DNA of 64,000 nucleotides, from contig JH720326.1 of the NCBI GenBank assembly GCA_000231825.2, forward strand, positions 32,538 to 96,537, in the 5' to 3' direction. Below are positions 1-13,209 of this stretch, in pieces. The DNA is from Tetrahymena elliotti 4EA (lineage: Eukaryota; Ciliophora; Oligohymenophorea; Hymenostomatida; Tetrahymenidae). Each line of letters starts with the position of its first letter. Position 1 is the stretch's first letter. A program made the translations under genes and the position numbers. Below the pieces are notes generated by a model. The model ran no database searches. It was not told the DNA's origin and was given only the letters and a program-made list of their open reading frames with translations.

Positions 1-856
1 AGATGAGCCAACTAATAAAAACTAAATTAAAGTAAATTCATTTTTATATCTATTTCAATATTTATTTGCATAAATAAATTAAATAAGAAAATAAGCTAAA
101 ACTCTTTAAAAATTATAAATGAAAAATTGGATACTTATGAAGTACTTTTTAAATAAAAAATACTCTCTTATTTGAATATGAATGTACGAAATAGTCATAT
201 TTTGCATCTAGATTTTATTTTAAATTATATAAAATATATTTGTTTCTTGAAAATAGAAGAACATTTTTTAGCACAAAATGTTTATTTTTTTTGAAAATTA
301 ATAATTTTTATTAGTTATTGAATGATTGACTGACTGACAATTCTGATTTTATAGGTTATTGTTAGCTACTTGCTTAAAAATTAATTTGTTTAACTTAAAC
401 TAGTTAGTTATCCTGAATTCTATTTTATATTTTAAAGATTTTGGTAGAGATATTACCATTTGGTATTATTTATATTTGCATTTTTGCTATTAAAAATATA
501 TTATTAGTTTAGATTTAATTTTTTGTGTTAAATATTTTTGCTCAGCTAAAGCTTTAGAATTGTATCTTTGTTTTAACTTTAATATTGAATTTAAAAGGAA
601 TTGATAGTATAGGTTTATTATGATGGGTTATTTTATTTTGGCCTCTAATGTACGCATTTTTAGTAATTTTGTTAATCTTGATGTAAGAAATTCAAGAAAG
701 ATTTTGTGTTGTTATTTAAATTTAAGTATTATTTAGTTATATTAAATCATCTTCCATTAATTTAAATTTATTTGTTATTATATAGTTTAAGGTGAAATAG
801 AGGGTAGAGCTCATATTAAAAGTAAATTTTTGATCAACAAGTTTCTAAAATTCCTT
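1..856. other. AT-rich non-coding stretch
   Basis: No convincing coding sequence in either strand under the ciliate code. It lies 3' of the minus-strand hydrolase gene and probably holds its 3' UTR and terminator. A short TGAC-rich run near 325-340 is the only local pattern seen. Confidence 0.5.
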
Positions 857-3712
857 TCAAAAGGTAGTTTTTTCAACCTATATATTAAAAAAATATTTGA
901 AAAAAGTTATATGAAAAAATTATTTGCTTACATGATCATTGTTATGTGAAGAAACATGTTTATAAATAGAATATTTTTTAAAAGAGAAACAGTCATTAGT
1001 ATTAGGCATATGCTTTTAATTGTCTTCACAATCGAATTCATTGTCATCAACTTCAAATTCTTATGATTATGAGTGTAATTTACGTCCTGATAATTATACC
1101 TATTTATTTGGAGAAACAGCTCTCTCTCTACCTTCACTATCTAATATTATCTCCATAGTGCTAGATTTAAGAATGCTATTACTTTTGCTTCTTAAGGGTA
1201 AGTTGGGTAAGTTGTGATCATCTTACATTTAGAAATCAATTTTTATATTGCCATTTGATGAAAGAATTTTTCCATATTATGTTTTTGCATCCAAGTTTTC
1301 GTCATCATCTAAATCACTTTCTTCAGTCATTTCAACAAAGTTTTTTAGAAGAATAGTTGTTTCTATTTGTAATTAATTGTAAATATTATTACTATATTAT
1401 TAAATTAGGTTTAATTTTTATAATTTACTTTTTTTGCTCATTCTTCTTTAGATATTCAGATCTCTTATTTTAACAAAGCTTCTATTTATCACATCATTAT
1501 CGTTGTCTTTGTTGATTAGATTTTCTAGGAATATTTTAAATAGCAAATTTAGCTTTCAAAAAAATAAAAAATTTTGTGGCTAAAAATTAATTAAGATAAT
1601 AACCTGTTTTGAAGAAAATTTTAGATCTCTTTGATTATCTGTTCACATAATGCCTATCCTTTTAAAATTCTGTCAATAGGTCGCTTTTTCTATCACAATC
1701 ACCTCCAAAACTTGTTGAGCTAAAATTAATTGGACTAATTAATTTTTTAAAAAAAAATTATATGGGGAATTATATTTGAAAAATAGTACTTAAATGATTA
1801 AGTATTATCAAGCCTTTAATCTTCTAAATTTTGACAACTAGTAATACTTGTTTAGTATTTTCCAAATATTTCTTCAAAAAAATTCATAACTTCATTATAA
1901 AGCTAATCATTTCTTATATCATTATGACCTCCACTAAAGTTATAATATTTTTTTCTGCCTTTGTACATCTTTAAATTTAATTAAATATAAGTTGAATATT
2001 GATTGATAAATTTTTTGTCCTTTTGTAAATTAAAAGCGAATATTGCATTCCAGAAATTATTTAAAAAAAGATAAAATTAAAGCAAAAAGTTAAAATTCTA
2101 TTTCACCTTAACAATTTTATCTGAGTGATCTTTATTAACTATAGAATCATGAAGAGCATGCAAAAATATAGCAGGAATTCTCACATTTTATGTACATTCT
2201 ATTGGATTTACATTGCTATAAATTTTAGAGATATTTTTTAAATGCTTCTTATTAAAAATCATAAATTATTTACTCTATATTAACATTCCAATCTTGCTCT
2301 ATTTATGTCCTAACTTTTTAGTATAATATATCTCCAAAAATATCAGCAAATACCTACGTTTAATTCAAAATTAATCAAAACTAAATATTTCAATTCATGT
2401 AAATACTTTAAATTTTTAGATGAATTCATAAATTAATATTTTGAGGTTTGCGAAAGGAGAGTCCAAGCATATTGCATCTACTGCATTAGGATTTTCTTTG
2501 ACATATAAAAGAGTAGTAGCTGCGCCCATTGATCTACCCCAAATAGCAATTCTTTTATTATATTATTTTAAAGAGTGTAACATTAATAAATAAAAAGATT
2601 AATTAGATTTCTGTTATTTCAATTTAACAATGAATAAAATAGAAAATTTATGTGGCTTTAATTAAATTTAAAGAAAAGCTTGTAAAAACTTTTTCTATAC
2701 TTAATTTTAATTGCTAACCAAAGAAATTTAGAAGAATTTCCACTAGCAGAACTTCTATATTCTTCTAATTTAAAGTTTAGATAGTTTTTTAGTAAGCCTA
2801 CATACAAAAAACTAAATTATAAAGCTAAAATAATTACTTATTAACGTATCCCAAAGATTTTACATAATCAACAACTGTTTATAGATCTTAGCTTTCTTTA
2901 TAGCCTAAGGTGATGTGGTCTCCATCTGAATTACCACATCTAATTTTTAGTAAAAATAATATGAATGCTTATTTCTAAATTTCTACACTAGTAATCAGAA
3001 ATAAACAATATAAAACTTGATAATAAAGAAAAATAAAAATAGCTTTATTTGATTCATTCATTCATTAATAAAAGAAGCTAGAAGTGATATTAATTAATTA
3101 CCCTGTAAAATCAAAACAAACTGCAAGGAATCCTCTATCTAGTATGAAATTCAGGCATTCAAATATTGCAGTTCTATTTCCAGAATTTCCATGGCAAAAA
3201 ATAACACAATTTTATTATGACTATTGTAAAAAAGTAAATAAATATTTTGTATTATTTAATTTTTCTCTAAATTTTCTATTTTAATTCTCATATTTTTCTC
3301 CAATTAACAATGCTGTGCTTTGTAATATTTATTTTACAATCCAAATAATTACCCCAAATTCATAGCTTTTTTATCTGAACAGACTACATTTAATTGTCTG
3401 GTCTCTCTTATTTTTCAGCTGATTAATTAAAACGTTTTTTTAAGAAATGGCATTTCAATAATTAAGTTAATTAAAGCAGTAATAAAGAGTATTTTACATC
3501 GAAGTCTTCTCTATGAATAATGGTGTAATTATGCATAAATTACTTCTCGCCTAAATCAGAATCATCATATATAACCCTATTAATACAAAATTTGGCTTTA
3601 TTATGCTTTTATGGTTCTTTAAAAGTAGTTTCAAAGACATTCTTTTACAAACCCTAAAAATAAACGTTTACCTTTAGGGTCTAATTATGTAATTAGCTAG
3701 CTTTCTTATCAT
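857..3712 (-). CDS. Alpha/beta hydrolase (ABHD17 / serine aminopeptidase-like), multi-exon
   Basis: Predicted serine hydrolase of the alpha/beta fold, substrate unknown; relatives act on acyl or peptide bonds. Read on the minus strand with TAA/TAG as Gln. The start ATG (3710-3712) opens a short exon giving the N-terminal motif LANYIIRPQR, followed after an intron (about 3577-3671) by YDDSDLGEKQF. Later exons (about 3498-3576, 3353-3418, from 3220 down) carry the oxyanion-hole motif HGNSGNR, then FDFTGCGNSDGDH, and the nucleophile elbow GRSMGAATTLL near 2,530. The acidic and histidine parts of the triad are seen as LHALHDSIV (about 2,150) and FSGGHND (about 1,920). A low-complexity acidic/Ser tail follows the fold, ending at TGA 857-859. 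The joins keep frame and reproduce family motifs. The tail exons (below 1,750) are less certain than the core. It heads a run of three minus-strand genes. Confidence 0.85.
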
Positions 3713-4837
3713 ATTTAGCTTTTTACTCTACTTATAGATTTTTCTTTGTTTTTTTATAGATAGTTGATTATTGATCAATTGATCAAACAAAAAATTAAAA
3801 TTTTTAATAAATCAGATGTAAGTTTTCTTTGTATATAAATTATTATTTCTTTTTTCAGCGAAAGATTTAAAATGAACTGTCCATTCCATAATTTTACTTT
3901 ACATGAAACTAAAGAAATTATGTATTTGTCATTTCTGAAAATATCTATCTAATAATAAATCATTAATTATTTCGAACAAAGTTCATTTAGTACTTTACTT
4001 TTTGGAGTTTTTGATATTCATAAGTAAACAAATAATACTTTGTATTTAGAACATAAAATATACTCTTTAATTATTTTCTCTTACCCTACTATTTTATATA
4101 ATTTACATTAATCATTTTACTGATTCAAAAAACTTTTTGCTATTGTAAATAACTTATTAAGCTGAAACATTACAATAATAGATATATCTTCTAATATGTC
4201 ATGATTATCTATCTGTTTTATTTCTTAAAACAATATTTATAGATTATAAATTTATATATTAGTGAGTTGTTACTTCTATAATACCTTCCTATTAATTTTT
4301 TATTAAATTCTTGGTTTTACAAATTAAAAATCGCTTTGCTTTATAAAATATTAAATTTTATAAAAACAAACCTGATTTTAAATCCCTTTGTTTTCCATCA
4401 TCTCCAAATACTTTGTATTTTTAAAAATATATTATGCTTTGAAATAGTGCTTAGATCCTTACAAATAAACATGTCTTTAAAATAAAATTTATTTATCCTA
4501 TCAATAAAAATTTATTTTCCAAAGTATTTTTATTATTGTTCTTAAAATTTATTTCAAACCCAAAAGATGATAATCTAAATACAATTTGATAAATACTTAA
4601 AAAATTCAATTAAAAATCTCAACTATAATAATTAAAATTGGGTATCATACATAATTCAGAAGAATAAAGAATTACTGATTAAAAAAATTGATAATATTAT
4701 AATAATCACTTGGTAATAAATATATTAGTGCTATCAAAAAACATAATTAAATAATATTTATTCTTAAATTTTTTTAAGAGAATTTTAAACGCCTTTTTAA
4801 CAAATATTAGCCAGCCAGCTTATTGTAAAATAATTAA
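3713..4837. other. Intergenic, with one doubtful open frame
   Basis: AT-rich spacer between two minus-strand genes. A minus-strand frame without TGA runs from about 4620 to the TGA at 4199-4201 (about 140 codons). It includes one protein-like patch (KYKVFGDDGKQRDLKS near 4,400) but no ATG in a sensible place and no recognisable domain. Open frames of this size arise by chance when TGA is the only stop, so I do not call a gene. Confidence 0.3.
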
Positions 4838-6223
4838 TCACCGTATATAATAAGATTCAAGCTTGTTAAACATGCTTTATATAACTTCTTAATCAATAGA
4901 TTTATTTTACAGGTGAATATTACTACTTTCCTATTAGCTTTATTAATTATTCTAATTTTCTTTTCCTTCTTCTTAAATATTTTCTTCTTATTATTTATTT
5001 TCATTAACCTTATCTTCGTTTTTATTTTACTGTTCTTAATTTTATTATTCCTAATCATTATTATTTGATGCCTCTTCTAATTATTTTTCTGCAGAGATAT
5101 CTCTATTTTCCTATATGCTTTATATGCTCTATTTCAGAAACTCCATAAATTCTTTTAATTCAACTTTTTCTTTTGAGCTTAAAAATTTGGGAACTGAAAA
5201 CTAGAAATCTTTAACTTTACTCATTTCTAAATTTAAAAAACATATTTAAAAATACATATTTTTAATTTTTAAACTTACAATCTAAAAATTCCATGAGGAA
5301 AAAAAGTTCTGATAAGTTTTTATTAGGAATTAGTGATTCTTAGATAATATACTTCATAACTTTAATTATTTTTATGAAATAAGAAACATCAAAGTCAAGA
5401 GAGAATATTTTTTTAAAGTTTTCTTCTTTTTGTGACTTGAAAATCCTATAATAAATCAATATTAATTTTAAATAATATTATTTTAATTTATCTTATTTAT
5501 TATTTTTGCTGTTTAATTTGAAATGCTTTTACAAATAAACATTTTAGAAATAATTTAAAATTAAAATTATTTGTTTACAAGAAAATGTTTTAAGCTGCAA
5601 TATCATCCAAAGGAACTTTGTATTGAGAGTCAAAATTCTTCTTGAAATCTCTAAAGGTGTTTGCTTGGAGTTCATTATTTGCTAACATTTCAGCAATTCT
5701 TAAATTTATCTGCTCTATTTCTTCCTTTTATCTGGCACTTAAATCTACTACATTATTGAAAGTTGTCAAGCTACTATTTAGAACTATTTCTATTTATTTA
5801 AATGCAATTATTATTCATATTTTTGATTTTTTTAAATATGTTACCATTCTTTTTATTTACTCTATCTGCACTCATATCTATGAGTTCTTTTGATTTTATG
5901 GTAAACAAATGTGCTCCTAAAACCATTTATCTAAATCCATCATAATCCATTCCTATTTTCATTATTAAAATAATTCTTCAATAATTTCGTAGTTGTTTCT
6001 ACTTTCATTTTTCTCATAGTTATGCTTTCCTTTGAGATAATTTTTTTCATCTCTATTACATTAATTTAAATTTACCTTGCAAAACAGCTCTTTTTTTTGC
6101 TGAATCTATATTAACTCTTTTATTTTCATCATCAATGAATCCTTCAAGCTCATTTTTTACTGACTAAACTGAAAAATTTATGTTATTGCTCCTTAATTTC
6201 TATTCTTTTATTCTTCCGTACAT
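4838..6223 (-). CDS. CCDC103: CCDC103-like dynein arm attachment/assembly factor
   Basis: Orthologue-like match to CCDC103 (DNAAF19, PR46b), a small oligomeric factor needed to attach axonemal dynein arms in cilia. Start ATG at 6221-6223 (MYGRIKEQKLRSNN). The first part, NELEGFIDDENKRVN...KKRAVLQ, continues after an intron into GMDYDGFRQMVLGAHL. Together these have the layout of the dynein-attachment N-terminal domain (a coiled segment followed by the 'YxxFRxxVxxAHL' patch). The C-terminal half, from TFRDFKKNFDSQ through FSLDFDVSYF to DFQFSVPKFLSS, has the helical pattern of the RPAP3 C-terminal domain, as CCDC103 does. A Gln/Asn/Glu-rich tail ends at TGA 4838-4840. Four introns are inferred; each join preserves frame. 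The protein would be about 330 aa, somewhat longer than the animal protein because of the tail. The domain assignment is from motif memory, not a search. Confidence 0.8.
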
Positions 6224-6733
6224 CTCCTTAGCTTTTTTATATCTAATTAACTCAATTAATACTTTATGACTTAATTTAAATAATTTTTATAATTTTAAAA
6301 AATACTAAAAAATCAAAATTTATATAAATTTTTTATGCAACAATTTAAAAAAATTAAAACAAATTAATTTAGTAGAATTTCTTTTTTTAGATATTCCTTC
6401 TAATCAATTATTGAAATTCATTTCTTGACTTTGTAAATTAAATTATATGACAAAAGCAAAAAATCAAATTGTTTCTTTAATTTATATAACTAACTTACAA
6501 GTAATTTTACATAGTATTGTAAATTTCTACTGTTAGCTAGATTTTATGTTATTAATAAAAAATAGTTAAAATATATAACAACTTAATATTTATTATCATT
6601 CAATCAATAATTTGAAAATATAAAATTATAAAGAAAGGGCTTTTGTTAATATGTTTAACTTAATTTGTATGATATGTTTCTTGTAAAAAATAAGAAAACT
6701 TGTTAAATTTTTGAATACAAACACATTTTGAAG
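6224..6733. other. Intergenic spacer
   Basis: 510 bases between the start of the CCDC103-like gene and the stop of the next minus-strand gene. Very AT-rich; presumably 5' flank of one and 3' flank of the other. No motif seen. Confidence 0.5.
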
Positions 6734-9700
6734 TCAAAAATTATTTAAATTTTTAAGTTTGTTTGACTCTTCATCCAAGGTCATAGTATTTTTTTCTATA
6801 TCAACTAAAATGCTTGAATATGCTGTAATTAACTAACTTATTTCAAAGCTTTAATTAGTATCAAATCTATATGCTATAGGTTCATTATGTAGTATAAATG
6901 TTATTGAAGCAGGATAAACTCTTGTTCCTTTGATATCTTGAAAAACAAATTACTTTTTCTTTTATTTCAAGGAGTCCAAAATTTGAATTGAGTCACATTT
7001 TACACAAATGTAGACATTTTAAGGTATTTGAATATTTTTTTATTTTGCTTCTTTTATGGTTTTGCTGTATGTTTCACATAAAAATAGTGTTGCACCATAG
7101 AGAGGAGTCTTTTTAAAAGTATCTAAAAGAACCATACATGCCATATATTTTTTATTTGTGATTATAGATGCGCTTATTTATTGTAAATGCCCACCTCCTT
7201 AGGAATTAGAAATATTTATTGTTTAATTTTACTAAGAGTAAGTGGGATTACTATATTAAATTGTATCTCTATTTAATTCTTAGTTTTCATTTGATGCCTG
7301 GAGGCTTCTTATAGTTTCAGTTATGTCATCTGTAGCATGGTTTTCGTTGGCCTAAATATTCATAGATTCTCTTATCATCTATTTATTTGTTTTAATTGAT
7401 TCAGCTATTTCGTTAGAAAATGTTTCAATATAGATAAGGAGGTTTTCAACCCATACATTTTCTTTGTTTTACTTTATGATTTCATTTGGTAGAAATTCTT
7501 TTATTTTCGCATATATAGTGCTCTTAACTTATTTAGATGCTCCATCTTTTTTAGCTGCCTGTATTACCTCATAATGATTAATAAATAAATATAAAGAGCT
7601 ATAGAGGAAATAATCTTTATTTTCAAATACATATTTCATTTAAGAAATATCATTCAATACCTGAGCTGCCATTAACTAAAGCCTAACTGGGTCACTTTTA
7701 TAGTCAAACTCTTCTAAATCCTTTTCAAGCCACATATATTTACAAAATTTCAGCTTATATTTATGATTATGCTTTAAACCAAGTTTATTCAAAAGACTTT
7801 CTCCAAAATCTTTAATCTTTTTTTTGCTAGATTCCTTCTCTTTTTTCATTTCAAGTTCATTCTTCTTAAATTCATCTTTATAGATTAGTTTAAAAACTAT
7901 TTCATCATCATCCAAGAAACGAATTTTCTTTTTCTCATCTTCAATATACAATCTGAAATCAAGAAAGCTTACGAGCTATAATTTTTTTGCAAGTATTTCA
8001 CAAATATCTAAAACTTTAGTGCTTCTATTGATGCTAATTTTATAACTTTTATTATCTAGAGTAAATATTTCTATCTCTTTCTCCTCATAAAATAGAGAAT
8101 TGCTTAGTATTTAACTAGAATTTATTTAGCTTTGAGTGTTATTTTACCTATCTATATATTATATGCTAGTATTAGTACTATCATTCATATATATACTACT
8201 CGTATTAACTGATTGTGCTTGTCTAGAGAATGCAGAATTATTTTATTTTATTTGTGATAGAGAGACTTCTTAAGATTCATGAATTTTTTATTAATTGTTT
8301 GATCCTTAATCTCCATCTTCTAGTATATTTATCTAAGGTTATTAATTTTATTCACTACCACTTTAAAGCTTTTATTTGATTGCCAAATATGTTTTTGGCT
8401 AATAAAAACTACTAGCTCCCATAGAAATTTATCTTTGTTGGGTTTTATTACTACGATTCATATCATTCTCTTCTTCTATCATACCATTTTCATAATTAAG
8501 GGAATCATCTTCATTTTAAGAGTCATCTTAATTATTACTTTATATTAAAAGATTTAGTTTAAGTAAAAAAAATGAATGAAATCTTTATTTTTTAGCTTTT
8601 TTTGAATCAAATGTTTTGCTTTGCATATTTAATAAAAAAAAATTTAATTTTATAAAAAAAATATTTACTATGAACAGGAACTTTAAACTGGCATCTTTGA
8701 ATTATTTTTTTCTTCATCCATATTATTTAAAAAATCAAAGTTGGATTCTCCTATGTTTAAAGGCAATGAGTAAAAATTATTTGGAAGTCCTAGTTGAGAT
8801 AGAATATAAGAGCAGAAAATATGGTTTTTTAAGCAGGAACTTGATAATATTTTTTAGAGAAAATTTTCAATCAAAATTTTTCTTTTTTCAATAATTTTAG
8901 TTTTGTGATGGAAAACAAAGACTTTTGGTAGTTTTTCTAAATCAGTTATTTCTTTGATATATTTTTCAATAAATTTCTTCAATTCTATCATTTCTGAATA
9001 TCTAACAAATATTTTTTATTTGATAGATTCTCCTATTTAAATCTAAGCTATGTATACAGTGTACGTTTCTTTCATTTGATTTGAAGAGTTTCTTTCTTCA
9101 GTTCCTAAAACAGTAACTACAATTGGAAATTAGTAGTCATCATAGACATCTTATTTAACAGGGCTTTTATCAGAATAACTTCTACTGTTGCTATCTTATT
9201 CTGGGTTTCCTTGTATTTAATCTTCTTCAAGTTTTTATCCAGTTGTATTCTATGGTTATTAATTCTTTTGATCTTCGCTTGCTGGAATTAACTTGTTTTA
9301 ATTATTTTATTCTGGGATTCTCTCTTTTATCTTTTATTTAGCTTTGAGTCTTAATGGTCTAATTATTTAATAATTAATTTTATTTATCAACTAAGTTTTT
9401 AGCTCATCATTTTCACACACAAAGGTGAGAGAATCATTCTTACCAATAATTCGAAAAAGATTGCTTAAATACTTTTAATCAGGCATATTCTTGTAAGAAC
9501 TTTATTCATTTAAAGGTAAATATTTAATAAGATATTCCTTTTCCTGATTTTCTTTCACTGAAACCAAAATCACATCATTTAAAAAGTAAGTAATAACTTG
9601 TCTTTGTGTATCTCCTAATACAAGAAACAAATTTTCTTCCCACAAAAATTCTCTACTAACTCCTGGTTAAATTAATTGTAACTCTCCATTAGCATTAGCA

Positions 9701-11060
9701 TTTTATATGGGCTATTTTAGAGGCTGCAAAAACATAATTTTTTTACTTTTTTCTAACAAATTTTAACTATTTTTTATTTAACTTTGATTTTAAGAGGTGT
9801 TATTGGAACTATTTAAGTCACCAGATTAGGGTTAAAAAGGAAGACAAAACTTACGATGCAGCTCTATGAGCTTATTATCTCTAATGAATTTGTCCATTTA
9901 TTCATTGTTGTGTGAGCAAACTTCATTAAATTCATTGATTGCAGTTTGTACATGCACATAGTCCTTATGATATGGTAATGTATTTTTAAGAAGATCTTTA
10001 AGCAACAAGAGATATTTAGGTAAACGCTAAACAGGTTTAATAAGAAAATCTTATAAATCAAAGCCATTTAAATCACAATTCTCCAATTGAGAGCAATACT
10101 TTTTGAAGTTGAGATTATTTTATTTTAGATTATCCAATATTTTTGTAGCATTTTCATAATTATTTAAATAAGTTACATATATTTTTAGTTAAGGAGCATA
10201 TTGTACACATATATCAGTAAACACTCCATTATATTGCAAATTCTCTCTCCTTTATTTCATTTCTTCTGCAAATTTGGAATTTAGCTGAATGATTGCTTCT
10301 AAATTTGAAAAAATATTTTCTACATCAGCCTATTTGATTTATACCTCTTACAAAAAACTTAGTGTTTAATATTAAAGCATTTAGCTTTCTTTTACATCCT
10401 TTCTCTATTCAATAGGTAGACTTTGATTTAACAAAGGAATATACACAATATCTCTCAATTACTACAGCTTTTTTACATAGTTTTCTTCCGTTTATACTAG
10501 TTCTTTAATAACATGCAATCTATACTTGGCTTTTTATAACATTTTTATATATTTCTTTCTTTGTAAAATCATTTTGCCATATGATTATATTTTTACTATT
10601 AAATTCAAATCTATATCTTTATAAAGCGACTCAAAATCTACTTAAGATATTTAACTCATGTTACTTAAACGATTGTTAGAACTGAAAGATATTATCCTTG
10701 CTCGCATTAAATTAGATATTCTAAAGTTTGTTCCAACAGAGCTCCTGTTACTATCTATTTAATATAAAAAATAAATTATTATCTCTCCCTCTTAACTCTT
10801 TTTAATATTCCTTAGATGTAATATTTACATTTGTTTACAAAATTCATTTTTAGATGCTTTGTAAGAATTTAATAATTTAAACTTTTTATGTAAAATTGAT
10901 GAAAAAGTAATCATTTAGTACCTGCTTAATAATATTCTGGCTCCTTAATAAGTCTGTTCATAATTACCTTGCTAATAATGACTAGTATCTAACTATTTAA
11001 GTTGATAATCCTGTATTTTATAAACTTTAATAGGCTTAATTGTAAAATAAAATGCTAAAT
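6734..11060 (-). CDS. RhoGEF (DH-PH) with PX and FERM-like domains; 5' end unresolved
   Basis: Probable Rho-family guanine nucleotide exchange factor with lipid- and membrane-binding modules. Reading down the minus strand: a DH domain (about 10,520-9,860) with RLHVIKELVQTEENYV at its start and the signature DFLIKPVQRLPKYLLLLKDL; a PH-like domain (about 9,700-9,330); a PX-like domain (about 9,110-8,760, YTVYIAQIQIGES...IKQKIFVRYSEMIELKKFI); a long Gln/Ser linker; and a FERM-like region (about 8,090-6,900) with an F1 ubiquitin-like lobe (FRLYIEDEKKKIRFL), an F2 helical lobe (KYKLKFCKYMWLEKDLEEF) and an F3-like lobe (TPLYGATLFLCETYS). Stop TGA 6734-6736. The join between the PX end and the linker uses an inferred intron of about 100 bases (around 8,540-8,650). 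An in-frame ATG also lies inside that interval, so two adjacent genes (RhoGEF-PX, and FERM) remain possible. No start ATG could be placed; the frame is open to about 11,190. Confidence 0.7.
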
Positions 11061-12132
11061 TCTAAATCTAAAAGGCTATTTAGTGATGAGTTTTTTTGGT
11101 ATATTCTTATATAATATTATGAATGTATTAAATAAATTTATTAAATAATTAATTTATAAATGTAATATCAAAAAATCAAAAATTTCTTTTAAGCTTGAGA
11201 ATAATAAGTTCTGACATTAGTATTGAATATTTCTGACTAATGCCATCAATTAAAAAATTTGATTAAATCATTTTTAGATTAAAATAATTTGCAGGCACAT
11301 TTATACAACCCTGAATAAAGTATTATAATGAACAAGAGATAAATATTAAGAAATATTTTTTTATCTTCTCATGACTAAAAAATAATCTACTTAACATATG
11401 GTAAGAAAAGAGAGAAGACTTTTACATTAATTTATATCAAATTAAAATTCTAATGGATATATTAGTTAAAATGTAAACAAATAAAGAAAACCACTAAATT
11501 TATTTTTAAGAATAAGAGAGTTAAAATCCACAAATAAAATAAAGTTATCTACTATAAATAAATCAAATTAAATTTAGTAATAATATTCATATAAAAATAT
11601 AAATAATTTAGTTTAAAACAATATGTAAAAAAATGTATTTTTAAAATAGATTTTTATCAAAAATTTTTGATTGAATGGAATGGAATATCAGAGTATTTTT
11701 CTCATATTTCTCTCTCTTCAAAATGCAAAGTTTTCTAAATATTTTAGAATTTTTGTCCTGACTTACTACCAATCTTTTAAATAAAGAGGTGGACCTAAAC
11801 TATTTAAAATATTATTTTACTTTAAGTTGATACAATATTTTTTCTCTTTTTATTTTTGTGGTAATAATTTTTAAGAAATTCCTTTTTACCAATTTTTTTC
11901 TTGAGAAAATAATGAATTGGTAGATTATTTGAAACTAAATTTTTTGAAAAAAAATATTTTAAATGTTAAAAAAAAGATTTTATTAATCATCAATTTAAAA
12001 TTTAAAGTTAAATTATTTCTAACAAAATTTTCTATTTAAACTTTAAAAAAATAACAGAGAATATTCTTAAATAGTAAAATAAAAGCAAAAGATATTTTTT
12101 ATAATTGATAGATATTAATAGCCAAAGTAGAA
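11061..12132. other. Divergent intergenic region
   Basis: About 1.1 kb between divergently read genes (RhoGEF on minus, TPR on plus). It should hold both promoters and perhaps the missing first exon of the RhoGEF gene: ATGs with short open frames lie near 11,200-11,260 but none joins convincingly. Otherwise homopolymer-rich A/T with no recognised signal. Confidence 0.45.
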
Positions 12133-13209
12133 ATGCATAAGATTACAAAAATTTTTGGTTTAGTTTAAGTAAAAGTCTTAAATAAATAAACTCAACAATT
12201 CTCAAAATTATTAAACATACCTAAGATAGCTTAAATAGTTAAAAAAAATCCCAATAGATGCTAGAATATGTTCTATATTGCTTATCCTACTAGATAATTG
12301 AGCTTCATAAACAAATTTAAATTCTCTGATTATAAATAAAGTTTAGAAGAGTTAGACAAAGCCCGTCTTAAAGTTTTAGAAGAGCTAAAAAGTAATCAAA
12401 ATTTAATAGAGTCTATTGTAGATCTTTCTTAATAATACCTAGAATTAGAAAATATTGAAAATGCTATAGGTATCTATTAAGATGCATTAAACATATACCC
12501 TAATTCAGCTAGATTAAATTGTAAGTTGGGAACATTATACGTTTAATGTGAGGAACTTGAAGAAGGAGTTAAATATTTAGAAAAGGGTATGGAAATAGAT
12601 CATACTGAAATGGGAAAAGAAGGTTTAGTAGGTTTAGCAAGCTTATATAAGATGCTTGATCAGAATGAAAAAGCTTTAGAAATTTATATGAAGTCTATTG
12701 AACTAGACTATCTACCTTCATATTGCCATTAATTGATAGCTTTATTATATGCAGAATAATCTTAGTTTGATTTAGCCCAAGAACATTTTTAGAAAAGTTT
12801 AGATATAAATCCTAATGATTTTTTAAGTTAGTGGGCTTATGGTGAGGCAGTCTTCTCAAAAGATTAACAAAAAGGAATCAAGATTATGAAAGAAGCAGCA
12901 GAAAATATTGCTGTTAAAAAATGTGAAAATTAATTTGTATAGGAAGATGAAATCAAAGAAATGATTTCTAATATGAATTATAGAGTTGGGTAAATTTTAC
13001 AACACATATAAAAAAATAGTGAAGAAGCTAAGAACTTCTATAGAGTTTGCTTGAAAAATAATCCTAACCATGTTGAAGCTCATGTCTAGTATGCTTCATG
13101 TTTAAAAAAAGGAGAAAATCCTAATGTAGAATTAGCTGAATTTCATCTTCAAAAAGCTAAAGAAATCGATCCATCAAAATTCTAAAAAAAGCTTACAGAA
13201 TGGTGGTGA
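12133..13209 (+). CDS. TPR-repeat protein, 358 aa, intron-free
   Basis: Single-exon gene, ATG 12133-12135 to TGA 13207-13209, 358 aa. After an N-terminal segment of about 70 residues the protein is a helical solenoid of degenerate tetratricopeptide repeats: repeated pattern of Ala/Gly/Leu at helix faces with 'A..IYQ.AL.IYPNSARL', 'EEGVKYLEKGMEID', 'EKALEIYMKSIELD', 'QEHFQKSLDINPND' and 'AEFHLQKAKEIDPSKF'. TPR proteins are scaffolds that bind partner peptides; the partner cannot be told here. No transmembrane segment or signal peptide. The start is the first ATG after an AT-rich leader and lies just before the open frame. The similarity to tandem-TPR families is clear, but no orthologue is recognised. 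Confidence 0.88.

Noticed and set aside
928..1137. Minus-strand 69-codon ORF under the standard code
   Set aside because: Out of frame with the hydrolase tail exon, which explains the sequence better under the ciliate code.
4199..4620. Minus-strand open frame of about 140 codons
   Set aside because: No placed start, no domain and only one protein-like patch. With TGA as sole stop, frames this long occur by chance.
8616..8894. Plus-strand ORF of 92 codons opposite the PX region
   Set aside because: Antisense shadow of the PX-coding exon, which has clear domain motifs on the minus strand.
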